Source of the DNA: UBA981 sp942490995
GTDB taxonomy: Bacteria > Pseudomonadota > Gammaproteobacteria > Ga0077536
NCBI GenBank assembly: GCA_942490995.1
Contig: CALOBG010000131.1
Location: forward strand, 13,061-77,060
Length of the DNA stretch: 64,000 nucleotides
Direction of reading: 5' to 3'
In this document: piece by piece, positions 33,765 through 43,439 of the stretch
Layout: the number at the start of each line of letters is the position of its first letter
Position numbering within the stretch: the stretch's first letter is position 1
Position numbers and translations under genes: made by a program
Notes under the pieces: model-generated
The model's input: only the letters and a program-made list of their open reading frames with translations
The model's database searches: none
Told to the model about the DNA's origin: nothing

Positions 33765-35398
33765 GCGGCCCGACCGTGGCTGCGACCGCGATGGTGGCGA
33801 GCAGCCAGCGGCTGGCCACCGAAGTCGGCGTCGATATCCTCAAAGGCGGCGGCAGCGCCGTCGATGCGGCGCTTGCAGTCAATGCCATGCTGAATCTGAT
33901 CGAGCCGTATATGTGTGGCCTCGGCGGCGACCTGTTCGCGCAGGTATGGGACCCGAGTGACCGCAGCCTGCGTGGCCTGAACGCCAGTGGCCGAGCGCCG
34001 CGCGCGCAGAGCCTGGCCGATCTACAGCACGCGCTGGGGGGGAGCGCCGCGATCCCGATCGGTGGCATCCATGCGCTCACGGTGCCGGGCGCGGTAGCCG
34101 GTTGGGCGGCCCTGCACGCGCACTACGGACGCCTTTCGCTGGCAGAAATTTTTGCACCGGTGGTGCACTACGCGGAGGCCGGGGTCAACATCGGTCCGGC
34201 CACCGCGGCGTGGTGGTTCCACAGCGCCGGTATGGTCACCGCCAACCAGAAGCTGGGCGCGCTGGCCGATGGTTTTCAGCGTACCTTTCTGATCGACGGT
34301 CGCACCCCGACAGCCGGCGCGCGGTTTACCAACCCGGCGCTGGGCAGGACCTACGCGGCGCTGGCCGAACACGGCTTCGATGATTTTTATCGCGGCTCGG
34401 TGGCGCACGCGCTGACCGGCTATCTCGAGGACTGTGGCTGCCCGATCAGCGGCGCCGACCTCGCCGCTTGTAGCGCCGAATGGGTCGAACCGATCTCGAC
34501 CAACTATCGCGGTTACGAGGTCTATGAGCTGCCGCCGAACGGCCAGGGCCTGTCGGTGCTGCAGATCTTGAACCTGCTGGAAACGTTTCCGCTGGCTGAT
34601 TACGGTTATGACAGCGTCGAATACTGGCATCGCCTCATCGAGGCGAAAAAACTTGCCTTTGAAGACCGCGCGCATTTTTTTGCCGATCCGGACTTTGCCG
34701 CGATCCCGGTCGCGGCCCTGGCCGGCAAGGACTACGCACGTGCGCGGGCCGCATTGATCGGCGCGCGCGCAAACAATGCGCCGCGGACCGGCGATCCGCT
34801 GCTGGCGCGCGGCGATACCACCTATCTCAGCGTGGCCGATGGCGACGGCATGATGGTGTCGCTGATCCAGAGTATTTATGCCGGTTTCGGCGCCGGACTC
34901 GCGCCACCCGAGCTGGGCTTTGCGCTGCAGTCGCGCGGCGCCGGATTTTCCCTCGATCCCGCGCACGCCAATGTTTATGCACCGGGTAAACGACCGTTCC
35001 ACACCATCATTCCCGGTTTCGTCATGCGTGACGGCGAACCGTGGATGAGTTTCGGGGTCATGGGCGCCGACATGCAGCCACAGGGGCAGGTCGAGGTGCT
35101 GGTCAATATGATCGATTTCGGCATGGACCCGCAGCAGGCCGGCGACGCGCCGCGTCTGCGCCACGATGGCGTCAACGGACCGAATCTGAGCACGCCGGCG
35201 GACGGCGGCATCGTACGCTATGAAGCGGGCTTCGATGCCGCGATCCTGGCCGCGTTGACGGCGCGCGGCCACCAGGTCCAGGCGGCCACGCTACTGGCGG
35301 AACATTTTATGGGCGGCTACCAGAGCATCCGTCGCGATCCGAACGGCTGGTGTGGGGCCAGCGAGATCCGTTTCGATGGTTGCGCCAGCGGCTACTGA
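33761..35398 (+). CDS. Gamma-glutamyltransferase family hydrolase
   Basis: This 545-residue Ntn-hydrolase proenzyme has the large-subunit start SSQRLATEVGVDILKGGGSAVDAALA and GLGGDLFAQVWD. The autoprocessing site is near GDTTYLSVADGDGMMVSLIQ (about 345-364), where the second Thr would become the nucleophile of the small subunit. Later GAGFSLDPAHANVYAPGKRP and MGADMQPQGQVEVLVNM are typical. No signal peptide is visible, so it is probably cytoplasmic like YwrD-type members and may act on other gamma-glutamyl or N-acyl compounds. Translation is coupled to the thioesterase (ATGA overlap). Confidence 0.9.
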   Translation: MSGPTVAATAMVASSQRLATEVGVDILKGGGSAVDAALAVNAMLNLIEPYMCGLGGDLFAQVWDPSDRSLRGLNASGRAPRAQSLADLQHALGGSAAIPIGGIHALTVPGAVAGWAALHAHYGRLSLAEIFAPVVHYAEAGVNIGPATAAWWFHSAGMVTANQKLGALADGFQRTFLIDGRTPTAGARFTNPALGRTYAALAEHGFDDFYRGSVAHALTGYLEDCGCPISGADLAACSAEWVEPISTNYRGYEVYELPPNGQGLSVLQILNLLETFPLADYGYDSVEYWHRLIEAKKLAFEDRAHFFADPDFAAIPVAALAGKDYARARAALIGARANNAPRTGDPLLARGDTTYLSVADGDGMMVSLIQSIYAGFGAGLAPPELGFALQSRGAGFSLDPAHANVYAPGKRPFHTIIPGFVMRDGEPWMSFGVMGADMQPQGQVEVLVNMIDFGMDPQQAGDAPRLRHDGVNGPNLSTPADGGIVRYEAGFDAAILAALTARGHQVQAATLLAEHFMGGYQSIRRDPNGWCGASEIRFDGCASGY

Positions 35399-35529
35399 TA
35401 CGCACCGACCCGTTCAGTTTCCATTCAAGCGCGCGCGCGCATGATGAGTGCGCACGGCAGGTACCGCGCACCGGCATCACGGCCAGGGCAGCGGTCCCGC
35501 CGGCAGGTCGGCTAACTGGAGGCTCGATT

Positions 35530-35979
35530 ATGAAAAGTCTGTTGACGTTTGCCATGGGGGTGCTGGCGCTGAGCTGCATGATGGTGAACGCCGAAGCGCG
35601 CGGCGGCCATGGCGATCATTATCGCGGCGGCTGGGGTGGTCACCATTATGGTCACCATCGCGGCCATCATTCGCGTTTCAGTTTCAATTTCGGCGTGCCC
35701 CTGGGCTGGGGTTACGGCCCGCATTTCGGGCCGCGCTATTTCGCGCCGCGTTACTACCCGCCTTATTACGTCGCGCCCGCGCCGGTCATCATCCAGCAGG
35801 AGCCGACGGTCTATATTCAGCGCCAGCCGGTGGTCGTCGCGCCGCCCGTGGCCGCGGCACCGCAGGCCGCTGTGCAGTGGCACTATTGCCCGGCGCCGGC
35901 CGGCTATTACCCGCATGTGCAGAACTGCACCCAGGCCTGGGTCGCCGTTGATCCGGCCAGCGTGGCGCCGCCACGATGA
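35530..35979 (+). CDS. Small secreted His/Gly/Tyr/Pro-rich protein
   Basis: The ATG at 35530 has a GGAGG ribosome site 7 bases upstream. The 149-residue product has a signal peptide (about 1-24, ending NAEA) followed by a His- and Gly-rich region (RGGHGDHYRGGWGGHHYGHH), a Tyr/Pro-rich central part and a C-terminal segment with two cysteines (WHYCPAPAGYYPHVQNC). This last piece resembles small envelope-stress proteins of Proteobacteria with a YYCPxxxxYYPxVxxC pattern. The His clusters could bind metal. Its end overlaps the next gene by four bases. Confidence 0.72.
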   Translation: MKSLLTFAMGVLALSCMMVNAEARGGHGDHYRGGWGGHHYGHHRGHHSRFSFNFGVPLGWGYGPHFGPRYFAPRYYPPYYVAPAPVIIQQEPTVYIQRQPVVVAPPVAAAPQAAVQWHYCPAPAGYYPHVQNCTQAWVAVDPASVAPPR

Positions 35980-36560
35980 GCGCGGTCATGCAAGGCGGAG
36001 CGACACGTCGCGGCGCCGGCGGCGCGCTGCTCGCCATGGCCGTGCTTGTCGCCAGCGGCTGCGCCACCTATCCAGCCGGTCCCAGCATGATGGTTTTGCC
36101 GGGTACCCAGGCCGGCTTTGAACAGTTTCGTTTCGATGAAGCCAACTGCAGGGTTTATGCCGAACAGTCGGTGGGCGGCGTCGTGCCGCGTTCGGCGGCC
36201 GGCACCGGCGCTGTCGACAGCGCGGTTGCGGGTACCGCCGTTGGTGCCGCCGCCGGCGCTCTGATCGGTGCGGCGGCCGGTAATCCGGCGGCGGGCGCCG
36301 CTATCGGCGGTGGCAGCGGCCTGCTCCTCGGCGCCGCCGCCGGCAGTGATGCCTATGCCGTATCGGGCGGTCGAACGCAGGCGAGTTATGACAATGCCTA
36401 CGTGCAATGTATGTACGCGCGCGGCCACCAGGTGCCGGTGCCGGCCGCGCTCGCATCGGTGCAGCCGTCACCGCAGCCAGCGGCACCCGCGCTGCCGTCG
36501 ACACCGGGTCCGGTGCCGACCTATCCACCACCGGGAACGGCGCCGCCGCCGGGGTACTGA
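35976..36560 (+). CDS. Glycine-zipper lipoprotein
   Basis: This 194-residue protein has an N-terminal hydrophobic stretch with a lipobox ending at Cys29 (VASGC), so it is a predicted lipoprotein. Residues about 75-120 form a glycine zipper (AVAGTAVGAAAGALIGAAAG and on), as in Pcp/SlyB-type envelope proteins that pack or insert into the outer membrane. The tail is Pro-rich. The ATGA overlap with the secreted His-rich protein gene shows they are cotranslated, and both look like structural envelope components. It converges on the large acyltransferase gene. Confidence 0.75.
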   Translation: MSAVMQGGATRRGAGGALLAMAVLVASGCATYPAGPSMMVLPGTQAGFEQFRFDEANCRVYAEQSVGGVVPRSAAGTGAVDSAVAGTAVGAAAGALIGAAAGNPAAGAAIGGGSGLLLGAAAGSDAYAVSGGRTQASYDNAYVQCMYARGHQVPVPAALASVQPSPQPAAPALPSTPGPVPTYPPPGTAPPPGY

Positions 36561-36648
36561 GCAAAGGTGCGAAATAGTCCGATAGATCAGGCGCAACCTG
36601 CACGCCACGGTTCGGTCACGACGTTTTCGCGCTTTGCGTCAAAAGTGA

Positions 36649-39600
36649 TCAGGTTTCGGCTCCGGCCAGCGCGATTTCGCGGGCGGCGCCGAAATCGGTT
36701 TTGCCGCTGCCGAGGCGCGGCAGGACCTCGATTTCAACCCAGCGTGACGGCATCATCAGGGCGTTGAGCCCGGCGGCTTTGAGCTTTTCGCGTAGCCCCG
36801 CCGGACCCGCCGCACCCAGGCTGCCGGTGGCAACCAGCGCCACGAGCTGCTCGCCCTTGCGCGGGTCCGGGATGCTCACCACCACGACCTCGAATTCGGG
36901 ATCAGCGAGCGCATCGGTGATCGCCCGTTCGACGGCTGCCAGGCTGATCATTTCGCCGCCGATCTTGGCGAATCGCGAATAGCGATCGACGATCGTCAGG
37001 AAGCCGTCCTGGTCGAGGTGCCCCTTGTCGCCGGTACGGTACCAGCGTCGCCCGTCGAGTTCGACAATGGCGGCAGCGGTGCGCTCAGGGTCGTCGACGT
37101 AGCCCTGCATGACCTGGACGCCGCCGATCAGGATCAGCCCGTCGACTTCAGCCGGCAGCGCGGCGAGGGTTTCCGGGTCGACGATTCGAAAACAGCTACC
37201 GGGCAGTGGCATGCCGACGCTGCCGGGTTTGCTGCCGGTATGCAGCTTCCAGCTACCGGCGTCGAGATAATCGGGCACATTGACGCTTGCAACCGGGGTC
37301 GTTTCAGTGGCGCCGTAACCTTCGTAGATCGGTTTATTGAACTTGTGGGCGAAACCGTCGCGCACCGCCGGGTCGAGGCGTTCCGCGCCGGCCACCACCA
37401 CGCGCAGCGACTCCAGCATCAGCGGGTGCACGCGGGGACTGCGCAGATACAGGCGCAGGAAACTCGAGGTTGCGCACAGCATGGTGCCGCGATGGCGGTA
37501 AATCGCCTTGGCGATGTGGACGACATCGGTCGGATCGGGGTGGGTCAGCAGCGGCAGGCCTTCGATCAGCGGCAGTACGGTGGTGACGGTGAGACCGAAA
37601 GCGTGAAACATCGGCAGGCAACCGACGACCACGTCGTCATCGACCGGGTTGAGCATGTCGGTGATCTGTTTGCTGTTGGCAAGCACATTGCGATGACTGA
37701 GCGCGACGCCCTTGGGGCTGCCTTCGCTGCCGCTGGAGAACAGGATCGCGGCGGTTCTGCCGGCGTCGCTATCGGCGCCGTGGAGGGCGGCGACCAGCCG
37801 CGGTGGCAGGCATTTCAGCATCAGCCAGGCGCCCAGCAACTGCACACGATCGATGCGCTCGCGCAGGGTTTCCATTTCGATCAGCTCGCAGTCCTGTAGC
37901 GCCGCGTCGACATCGACGCCGCGCTCGGCGAGGCGCCTCAAGAACTGACCCGAGGTATAAACCTGCTCGATCGCGGCGCGGTCGATGGCGGCACGCAGCG
38001 CGGTTTCGGCGGCGGTGTAGTTGAGGTTGACGACGGTTTTGCCGGCGAGCAGGGCGGCGAGATTGGCCGCCGCGCCGCCGATCCCCGGTGGCAGCATGAT
38101 GCCGACATTGCGCACCCGGCTGCGCCGGCGCATGGCGCGGGCAAAACACAATACCGCGGCGGCGAATGCGCCGCGCGTCAGTTTGCGCCCGGTCGATTCG
38201 ATGATGGCGATGTCGCCGCTGGCGCGACGTGCGGTCGTCAACCATGCCAGCGGCAGCGCAGGCAAACCGGCGACGTAATGTTCCCAGGCCGAAACGGACA
38301 AGCCGGCGACCGCCTGTTTAACTTCGACCGCGCTGCTGGCGAGCGCCATCGGCGCGCCGAAAGCCACCGTGATCTCGCGCCGCGGGCCGTGCGCCGAGCG
38401 GGTTTTCAGCGCTCCTGAGGCGTGCGAAAACTGGCTGCCCCACAATCCGCGCAAATAGAACGGAATGATGATCGCACCGCTGTCCTGCGCCTGCGCGGCG
38501 GCACGCTCGAAACCCCGCTTGAATTCGTTGAGCTGGCCGTGACGACTGATCGTGCCTTCCGGAAACAGGCAGATCACTTCGCCGGCGCTCAGGCGCTGGC
38601 CGATGTCGGTCAGCGAGGCCTGAGCCTGACCCGCTGCGATCGGGATCACGCCGACGAAATCCAGGAACCAGCGCAGGTACCAGCGCTCGTAAATATTGCG
38701 CGCCATCACGAAGCGTAGCGGCCGCGGACTGGCCATGGCCACGATCGCCCAGTCGACCCACGAGATATGGTTACCGAGCAGGAGCACGCCGCCGCTGCGC
38801 GGCATGTGCTCGATACCGTCGACACGCAGTCGATAACGAAATGCAAACAGGCGCGCGATCGACAGGCGGACGAGGGATTGCGGCAGCTTGTAGACGGTGT
38901 ACAGCGCGCCGCCGACGGCGACCACGGTCAGCACCGCCATCAGGCCGCTGTCGTCCTGGCCGGCGAGCGCGAAAATCACGGTCAGACCGAGAAACGCCAC
39001 CATCGCGGCGTTGTTGACCAGGCTCGAAGCCGCCAGCACGCGACCGATTTCGTCATCGCCCGCGGTGTACTGGATCAGCGCATTGAGCGGCACGATGAAC
39101 AGCGCGCCGGACACGCCGAGGCCTAAAAACAGCAACGTCTGCAGTGTCGGCGACGGCGCCGCGGCCATCAACGCCAGGCACGCGGCGACGCCGATTGCCC
39201 CGATCGGAATAAACCCGGTCTCGATGTGCGCGCGACTGAGACCGGCGGCCAGTACCGAGCCGAGCACCACGCCGATGCTCGCCGCGGCCATGATCATCTG
39301 GATGGTGGCGACATTGCTCAGACCCAGAAAATTTTCCGCGAAGGTCGGGTAGACGGCGATCAGAACCTGGGCTATCGACCAGAATATGGCCAGGCCGATC
39401 ACCGACAGGCGCAGGACCGGACGTCGCCACACTGCAGCGATGGTTTCGCGCAGATAAACACCGCGGCGATAGTCCGCCATGTCGAAAACCATGTCCGGCG
39501 CGTCGGGGCGGGTTTCGGGCAGGCGGCGCGCGAGCAGGTATTCGAGTATCGAACCGGCGACCAGGAACCAGCCGAGCGGCGCAATCGTGGTGAGGATCAC

Positions 39601-40125
39601 CTCCGGATCGCTGCTCGGCGCCGGCTTGAGCAGCAATTCGAAACCGAACGAAAACGCCAGCATGCCGGCGAGGATGGCCGCCGTAGTTGCGGCCTGCATC
39701 ACGCCATTGGCGGCGGCGAGGTCGCCGACCGCGGTCAGTTCCTTGAGATAACCGAGCTTGGCGGGACCGTAGATTGCGCTCTGCGCGGCCAGCAGCAGGG
39801 TCAGGATCATGCCGGCCCAGAACCAGCCCTGGTAGTAGCTGAACGTGATGCCGAGGGTGATAAGCACTGCGACCAGCGCCGCGGCGCGCATCACCCTGGG
39901 TTTGGCAAAGCGGTCGGAGACGAAGCCGGCGGGCGACATCAGGGCGATGAACGGCAGCAGGATCAGGGCATTGACGAGACCGGTAAGCGCGATCTGCATG
40001 CCGCCGTCGAAAACCTTGAAGGCGGTATTCTGGATCACGACCTTGTGGCCGAGGTCGACGAAAGCGTTTAAAAACGCAACCCCGACCAGTGGCAGCATGC
40101 CGGTGATGTGAAACAGACGCAGCAT
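36649..40125 (-). CDS. aas: Three-domain MFS / acyltransferase / acyl-ACP synthetase (Aas-like)
   Basis: From the ATG at 40125, with AGAGGAG just upstream, the protein has 1158 residues and three parts. Residues 1-410 form a twelve-helix MFS transporter like LplT. Residues about 425-610 form a PlsC-type acyltransferase with NHISWVDWA and FPEGTISRHG. Residues about 630-1158 form an AMP-binding acyl-ACP synthetase with SSGSEGSPKGVALSHRN, YGATETTPV and YRTGDKGHLDQDG. In E. coli, LplT and Aas are separate and together import and re-acylate lysophospholipids; here they are fused. The HX4D and P-loop motifs are intact, so all parts may work. Confidence 0.92.
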   Translation of the reverse strand: MLRLFHITGMLPLVGVAFLNAFVDLGHKVVIQNTAFKVFDGGMQIALTGLVNALILLPFIALMSPAGFVSDRFAKPRVMRAAALVAVLITLGITFSYYQGWFWAGMILTLLLAAQSAIYGPAKLGYLKELTAVGDLAAANGVMQAATTAAILAGMLAFSFGFELLLKPAPSSDPEVILTTIAPLGWFLVAGSILEYLLARRLPETRPDAPDMVFDMADYRRGVYLRETIAAVWRRPVLRLSVIGLAIFWSIAQVLIAVYPTFAENFLGLSNVATIQMIMAAASIGVVLGSVLAAGLSRAHIETGFIPIGAIGVAACLALMAAAPSPTLQTLLFLGLGVSGALFIVPLNALIQYTAGDDEIGRVLAASSLVNNAAMVAFLGLTVIFALAGQDDSGLMAVLTVVAVGGALYTVYKLPQSLVRLSIARLFAFRYRLRVDGIEHMPRSGGVLLLGNHISWVDWAIVAMASPRPLRFVMARNIYERWYLRWFLDFVGVIPIAAGQAQASLTDIGQRLSAGEVICLFPEGTISRHGQLNEFKRGFERAAAQAQDSGAIIIPFYLRGLWGSQFSHASGALKTRSAHGPRREITVAFGAPMALASSAVEVKQAVAGLSVSAWEHYVAGLPALPLAWLTTARRASGDIAIIESTGRKLTRGAFAAAVLCFARAMRRRSRVRNVGIMLPPGIGGAAANLAALLAGKTVVNLNYTAAETALRAAIDRAAIEQVYTSGQFLRRLAERGVDVDAALQDCELIEMETLRERIDRVQLLGAWLMLKCLPPRLVAALHGADSDAGRTAAILFSSGSEGSPKGVALSHRNVLANSKQITDMLNPVDDDVVVGCLPMFHAFGLTVTTVLPLIEGLPLLTHPDPTDVVHIAKAIYRHRGTMLCATSSFLRLYLRSPRVHPLMLESLRVVVAGAERLDPAVRDGFAHKFNKPIYEGYGATETTPVASVNVPDYLDAGSWKLHTGSKPGSVGMPLPGSCFRIVDPETLAALPAEVDGLILIGGVQVMQGYVDDPERTAAAIVELDGRRWYRTGDKGHLDQDGFLTIVDRYSRFAKIGGEMISLAAVERAITDALADPEFEVVVVSIPDPRKGEQLVALVATGSLGAAGPAGLREKLKAAGLNALMMPSRWVEIEVLPRLGSGKTDFGAAREIALAGAET

Positions 40126-40247
40126 TCCGTCTCCTCTGGCAACCGCCGTCAATATATCGCAATGGGCGGGTATGATAGCGGCCGGCGCGCGCCACCCTGT
40201 GACCCGGGCCGCGCCGCTCCACCTGGCCCATTAACAGGAACGCCATC

Positions 40248-41573
40248 ATGTCCGCAGCGCCGCGCATAGGCTTCGTCAGTCTTGGCTGTCCCAAGGCTCT
40301 GGTCGATTCGGAACGCATCCTCACCCAGCTGCGCGTCGAAGGTTACGAAATCGCGCCGAGCTACGAAGACGCCGCACTGGTGGTAGTCAACACCTGCGGT
40401 TTCATCGACAGCGCCAGGGCCGAATCGCTTGAGGCGATCGGCGAAGCGCTGGCCGAAAACGGGCGCGTCATCGTGACCGGCTGTCTCGGCGCCGAAGCCG
40501 AGCATATCCGTGCCGCGCACCCGGCGGTATTGAGCGTGACCGGACCGCAACAGTACGAAGCGGTGCTGAATGCGGTGCACACCCACGCCCCGCATGTGCG
40601 TGATCACGATCCGCGTCTTGACCTGGTCCCGCCGCAGGGTATCAAGCTCACCCCGCGTCATTACGCGTATCTCAAGATTTCCGAGGGCTGCAACCACAAC
40701 TGCAGCTTCTGCATCATTCCCAGCATGCGCGGCCGACTGGTCAGCCGTCCGGTCGATGAGGTGCTGGTCGAAGCCGAGAAGCTGGTCGCGGCAGGCGTGC
40801 AGGAACTGCTGGTGATCTCGCAGGACACCAGCGCCTATGGTTCCGATCTCCGTTACCGTACCGGGTTCTGGAACGGGCGGCCGGTGAAGGCGAGTTTCCA
40901 GGGGCTGTGCGAAGCGCTGGCTGAACTCGGCGTGTGGGTGCGTCTGCATTACGTCTATCCGTACCCGCACGTCGACCAGGTCGTGGCGCTGATGGCCGAG
41001 GGCGCGCTGCTGCCTTATCTCGATATCCCGTTTCAGCACGCGGCGCCGCACATACTCAAAGCCATGCGCCGGCCGGCTGCGAGCGAGCGGACCCTGGAGC
41101 GGATCGCCGCATGGCGTGCGGTGCAGCCGACGATGACCTTGCGCAGTACCTTCATCGTCGGTTTTCCCGGCGAAAGCGACGCTGATTTCGAACAGCTGCT
41201 GGAATTTCTCGGTGCGGCCGAACTCGACCGGGTTGGTTGTTTCGAATATTCAGCAGTTGCGGGCGCGGCGGCCAATGCGCTGCCCGGCGCCGTCCCCGAA
41301 GCACTCAAGCGGGAGCGCTGGGAGCGCTTCATGGAAGTCCAGGCCGGGATCAGCGCGGCGCGCCTGCAGGTGCGCATCGGGCGCCGCATCGAGGTACTCG
41401 TCGACGCCATCGAGGACGACGTCGCCATCGCGCGCAGCAGCGCCGATGCGCCCGAGATCGACGGCCTGGTGCGGATCGCCGATGGCGCCGGCCTGAGTCC
41501 CGGCAGCCGCGTGCGGGTGCTGGTCACGGCCGCCGACGACTACGATCTGGAGGCGCGTCTCGACGGCGCATGA
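40248..41573 (+). CDS. rimO: Ribosomal protein S12 methylthiotransferase RimO
   Basis: This 441-residue radical SAM enzyme thiomethylates an Asp of ribosomal protein S12. The N-terminal cluster domain has cysteines in SLGCPKALVDSE, NTCGFIDSA and TGCLGAEA. The radical SAM cluster is in CNHNCSFCIIPSMRGRL, followed by VSRPVDEVLVEAEKL. The C-terminal TRAM domain (about 370-440) ends the protein. The start MSAAPRIGFVSLGCPKALVD is standard. It is divergent from the Aas-like gene with about 120 bp between them. Confidence 0.97.
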   Translation: MSAAPRIGFVSLGCPKALVDSERILTQLRVEGYEIAPSYEDAALVVVNTCGFIDSARAESLEAIGEALAENGRVIVTGCLGAEAEHIRAAHPAVLSVTGPQQYEAVLNAVHTHAPHVRDHDPRLDLVPPQGIKLTPRHYAYLKISEGCNHNCSFCIIPSMRGRLVSRPVDEVLVEAEKLVAAGVQELLVISQDTSAYGSDLRYRTGFWNGRPVKASFQGLCEALAELGVWVRLHYVYPYPHVDQVVALMAEGALLPYLDIPFQHAAPHILKAMRRPAASERTLERIAAWRAVQPTMTLRSTFIVGFPGESDADFEQLLEFLGAAELDRVGCFEYSAVAGAAANALPGAVPEALKRERWERFMEVQAGISAARLQVRIGRRIEVLVDAIEDDVAIARSSADAPEIDGLVRIADGAGLSPGSRVRVLVTAADDYDLEARLDGA

Positions 41574-41654
41574 ACGCCATTAAAGCGGCCCGGCAGGACG
41601 ACATCCGCCACCGCCGCCGCGCATTACCGCAACTTTGTCTGTGAGCATGAAATT

Positions 41655-42524
41655 ATGAGCAGAATCGCCTTCATAGGCCTGGGCGTGATGGGCTATCCGA
41701 TGGCCGGCCATCTCAGTACCGCGGGTCACGAGCTGACGGTCTATAACCGCACCACCGCGGTCGCCGAGAAGTGGCTGAACGAGTTCAGCGGCCGCAGTGC
41801 ACCGACTCCGCGCGATGCGGCGACTGGCGCCGAATTCGTGTTTTCGTGCGTCGGCAACGACGACGACCTGCGCGCGGTCGCAAGCGGTGCGGACGGCGCG
41901 CTGGCCGGCATGACGCCGGGTAGCGTGTATATCGATCACACTACCAGTTCAGCCGAGGTCGCCCGCGAGCTGGGCGCCGCGGCCGACGCCCTCGGCCTGG
42001 AGTTCATCGATGCGCCCGTATCGGGCGGCCAGGCCGGCGCTGTCGGCGGCCGCTTGACGGTGATGTGCGGCGGCAGTGAACACGCTTTTGAACGCGCGCG
42101 ACCGGTGATCGCCAGCTACGCGCGCGCCTGCGCGCTGATGGGCGCGACCGGCGCCGGGCAGTTGACCAAGATGGTTAACCAGATCTGTGTCGCGGGGGTG
42201 ATACGCGGGCTCGCTGAAGGACTGAATTTCGGCGAACGCGCCGGGCTCGACATGACCATGGTGCTGCAGGTCATCGCCAAGGGTGCGGCGCAATCGTGGC
42301 AGCTCGACAACCGCGGCGCCTCGATGTGCGAAGGGCGCTACGATTTCGGTTTCGCCGTCGACTGGATGCGTAAGGATCTACACATCATCGCCGACGAAGC
42401 GGCCCGCATCGGCGCCGATATCCCGATGACCGAACTCATCGATCGGGATTATGCCCGGGTGCAGGACATGGGCGGCGCGCGCTGGGATACCTCGAGCCTG
42501 ATCGAGGTGCTGCGCAGGGGCTGA
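41655..42524 (+). CDS. Beta-hydroxyacid dehydrogenase (3-hydroxyisobutyrate dehydrogenase family)
   Basis: This 289-residue NAD(P)-dependent enzyme has the Rossmann motif FIGLGVMGYPMAGHL (5-19), the substrate-binding DAPVSGGQAGA (about 118-128) and the catalytic Lys in TKMVNQICVAG (about 170). It belongs to the family that includes 3-hydroxyisobutyrate, tartronate-semialdehyde and glyoxylate/succinate-semialdehyde reductases. The exact substrate is not determined by these motifs. It ends 9 bp before the convergent XRE regulator gene. Confidence 0.9.
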   Translation: MSRIAFIGLGVMGYPMAGHLSTAGHELTVYNRTTAVAEKWLNEFSGRSAPTPRDAATGAEFVFSCVGNDDDLRAVASGADGALAGMTPGSVYIDHTTSSAEVARELGAAADALGLEFIDAPVSGGQAGAVGGRLTVMCGGSEHAFERARPVIASYARACALMGATGAGQLTKMVNQICVAGVIRGLAEGLNFGERAGLDMTMVLQVIAKGAAQSWQLDNRGASMCEGRYDFGFAVDWMRKDLHIIADEAARIGADIPMTELIDRDYARVQDMGGARWDTSSLIEVLRRG

Positions 42525-42533
42525 GCGTCGGGC

Positions 42534-43361
42534 TCATCGAGCGAGCCGGCGCAGCAACTGCTCGGTAGCGGGGTCGGCCGGGAAAAACATCTCGACCCGG
42601 ATCTCGTCGGTGGTGATATCGGACGGCGTACCGAACGTCGAGATCATGGAAAACAATCTGAATTCGAGGTCGTCCTGGCCGATCACCAGGGGCATGACCG
42701 GCGGCGGCGGCGTGGTCGGATCGGGGGTGTGCCAGTGCGCCGGCAGACTCGTGTCGTGACGCAATTCTTCGATGAACGCATGCGCGGCACTGCCCGCGTC
42801 CAGGGTTTCGCGCCATGCTCGCTGCAGCATCAGCGGCGCTATCTCGTCGAAATTGCGGATCAGGGGGCGCGCGCCCTGGGCGTGAAACGTCAGCCGGAAC
42901 AGGTTCGGCACGCCGTCCGGGCAGCACGCCTGCCACAGCGCCTCGGGATCACCGAACAGGCTGATCAGGTTGGTGAAAGCGCGGTTGTCGAGCAGCACGT
43001 TATAGTCACGATCAATCACGATTGCCGGGTAGGGGTCGTGGTGTTCGAGCATGCGTGTGAGGGCGTCGTGAACCGCTGCCATATCCTCGTCGTCGAGACC
43101 ACGCTGGCGGTAGAACGGTGCGAAACCGGCCGCGGTGAGCAGCGCATTGCGGTCACGCAGCGGGATCTCCAGCGCTTCGGCGAGTTGCACCACCATCGCT
43201 TTGCTGGGGCGCGAACGACCCGATTCGAGGAAACTCAGGTGGCGCTGGGAAACCGCGCAGTTCAAGGCCAGATCGAGCTGGCTGAGCTTACGCGATGCGC
43301 GCCAGGATTTGAGCAGGCTACCGAAGCCTGGCGCCTGCGTATCACTGTTGGTTGGTGCCAT
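42534..43361 (-). CDS. XRE/MmyB-like transcriptional regulator
   Basis: This 275-residue regulator has an N-terminal helix-turn-helix (about 10-70: SWRASRKLSQLDLALNCAVS, then QRHLSFLESGRSRPS). The larger C-terminal domain (about 105-265: YPAIVIDRDYNVLLDNRAFT, NLFRLTFHAQGARPLI) is the PAS-like ligand-binding domain of MmyB-type regulators, which may bind fatty acids. It is divergent from two small membrane protein genes, and a perfect palindrome at 43419-43439 lies between them. The regulator probably controls itself and those genes. Confidence 0.88.
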   Translation of the reverse strand: MAPTNSDTQAPGFGSLLKSWRASRKLSQLDLALNCAVSQRHLSFLESGRSRPSKAMVVQLAEALEIPLRDRNALLTAAGFAPFYRQRGLDDEDMAAVHDALTRMLEHHDPYPAIVIDRDYNVLLDNRAFTNLISLFGDPEALWQACCPDGVPNLFRLTFHAQGARPLIRNFDEIAPLMLQRAWRETLDAGSAAHAFIEELRHDTSLPAHWHTPDPTTPPPPVMPLVIGQDDLEFRLFSMISTFGTPSDITTDEIRVEMFFPADPATEQLLRRLAR

Positions 43362-43418
43362 TGCGTGACCCTCCCGGCCGCCGTCCTGACACTACTTTAA
43401 CTTCGCATGGCGCGTCGA

Positions 43419-43439
43419 CAATTACCTCGCGGGTAATTG
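43419..43439. promoter_or_regulatory. Perfect palindromic operator between divergent genes
   Basis: CAATTACC-TCGCG-GGTAATTG is an 8+5+8 perfect inverted repeat, 58 bp upstream of the XRE regulator start and 62 bp upstream of the membrane protein gene at 43501. Its AT-rich arms stand out in this GC-rich DNA. Placement and symmetry fit a dimeric regulator site; the protein bound is inferred. Confidence 0.7.

Noticed and set aside
40171..40176. TATGAT as the -10 box of rimO
   Set aside because: The -35 position has no usable match, so I left it out of the features.
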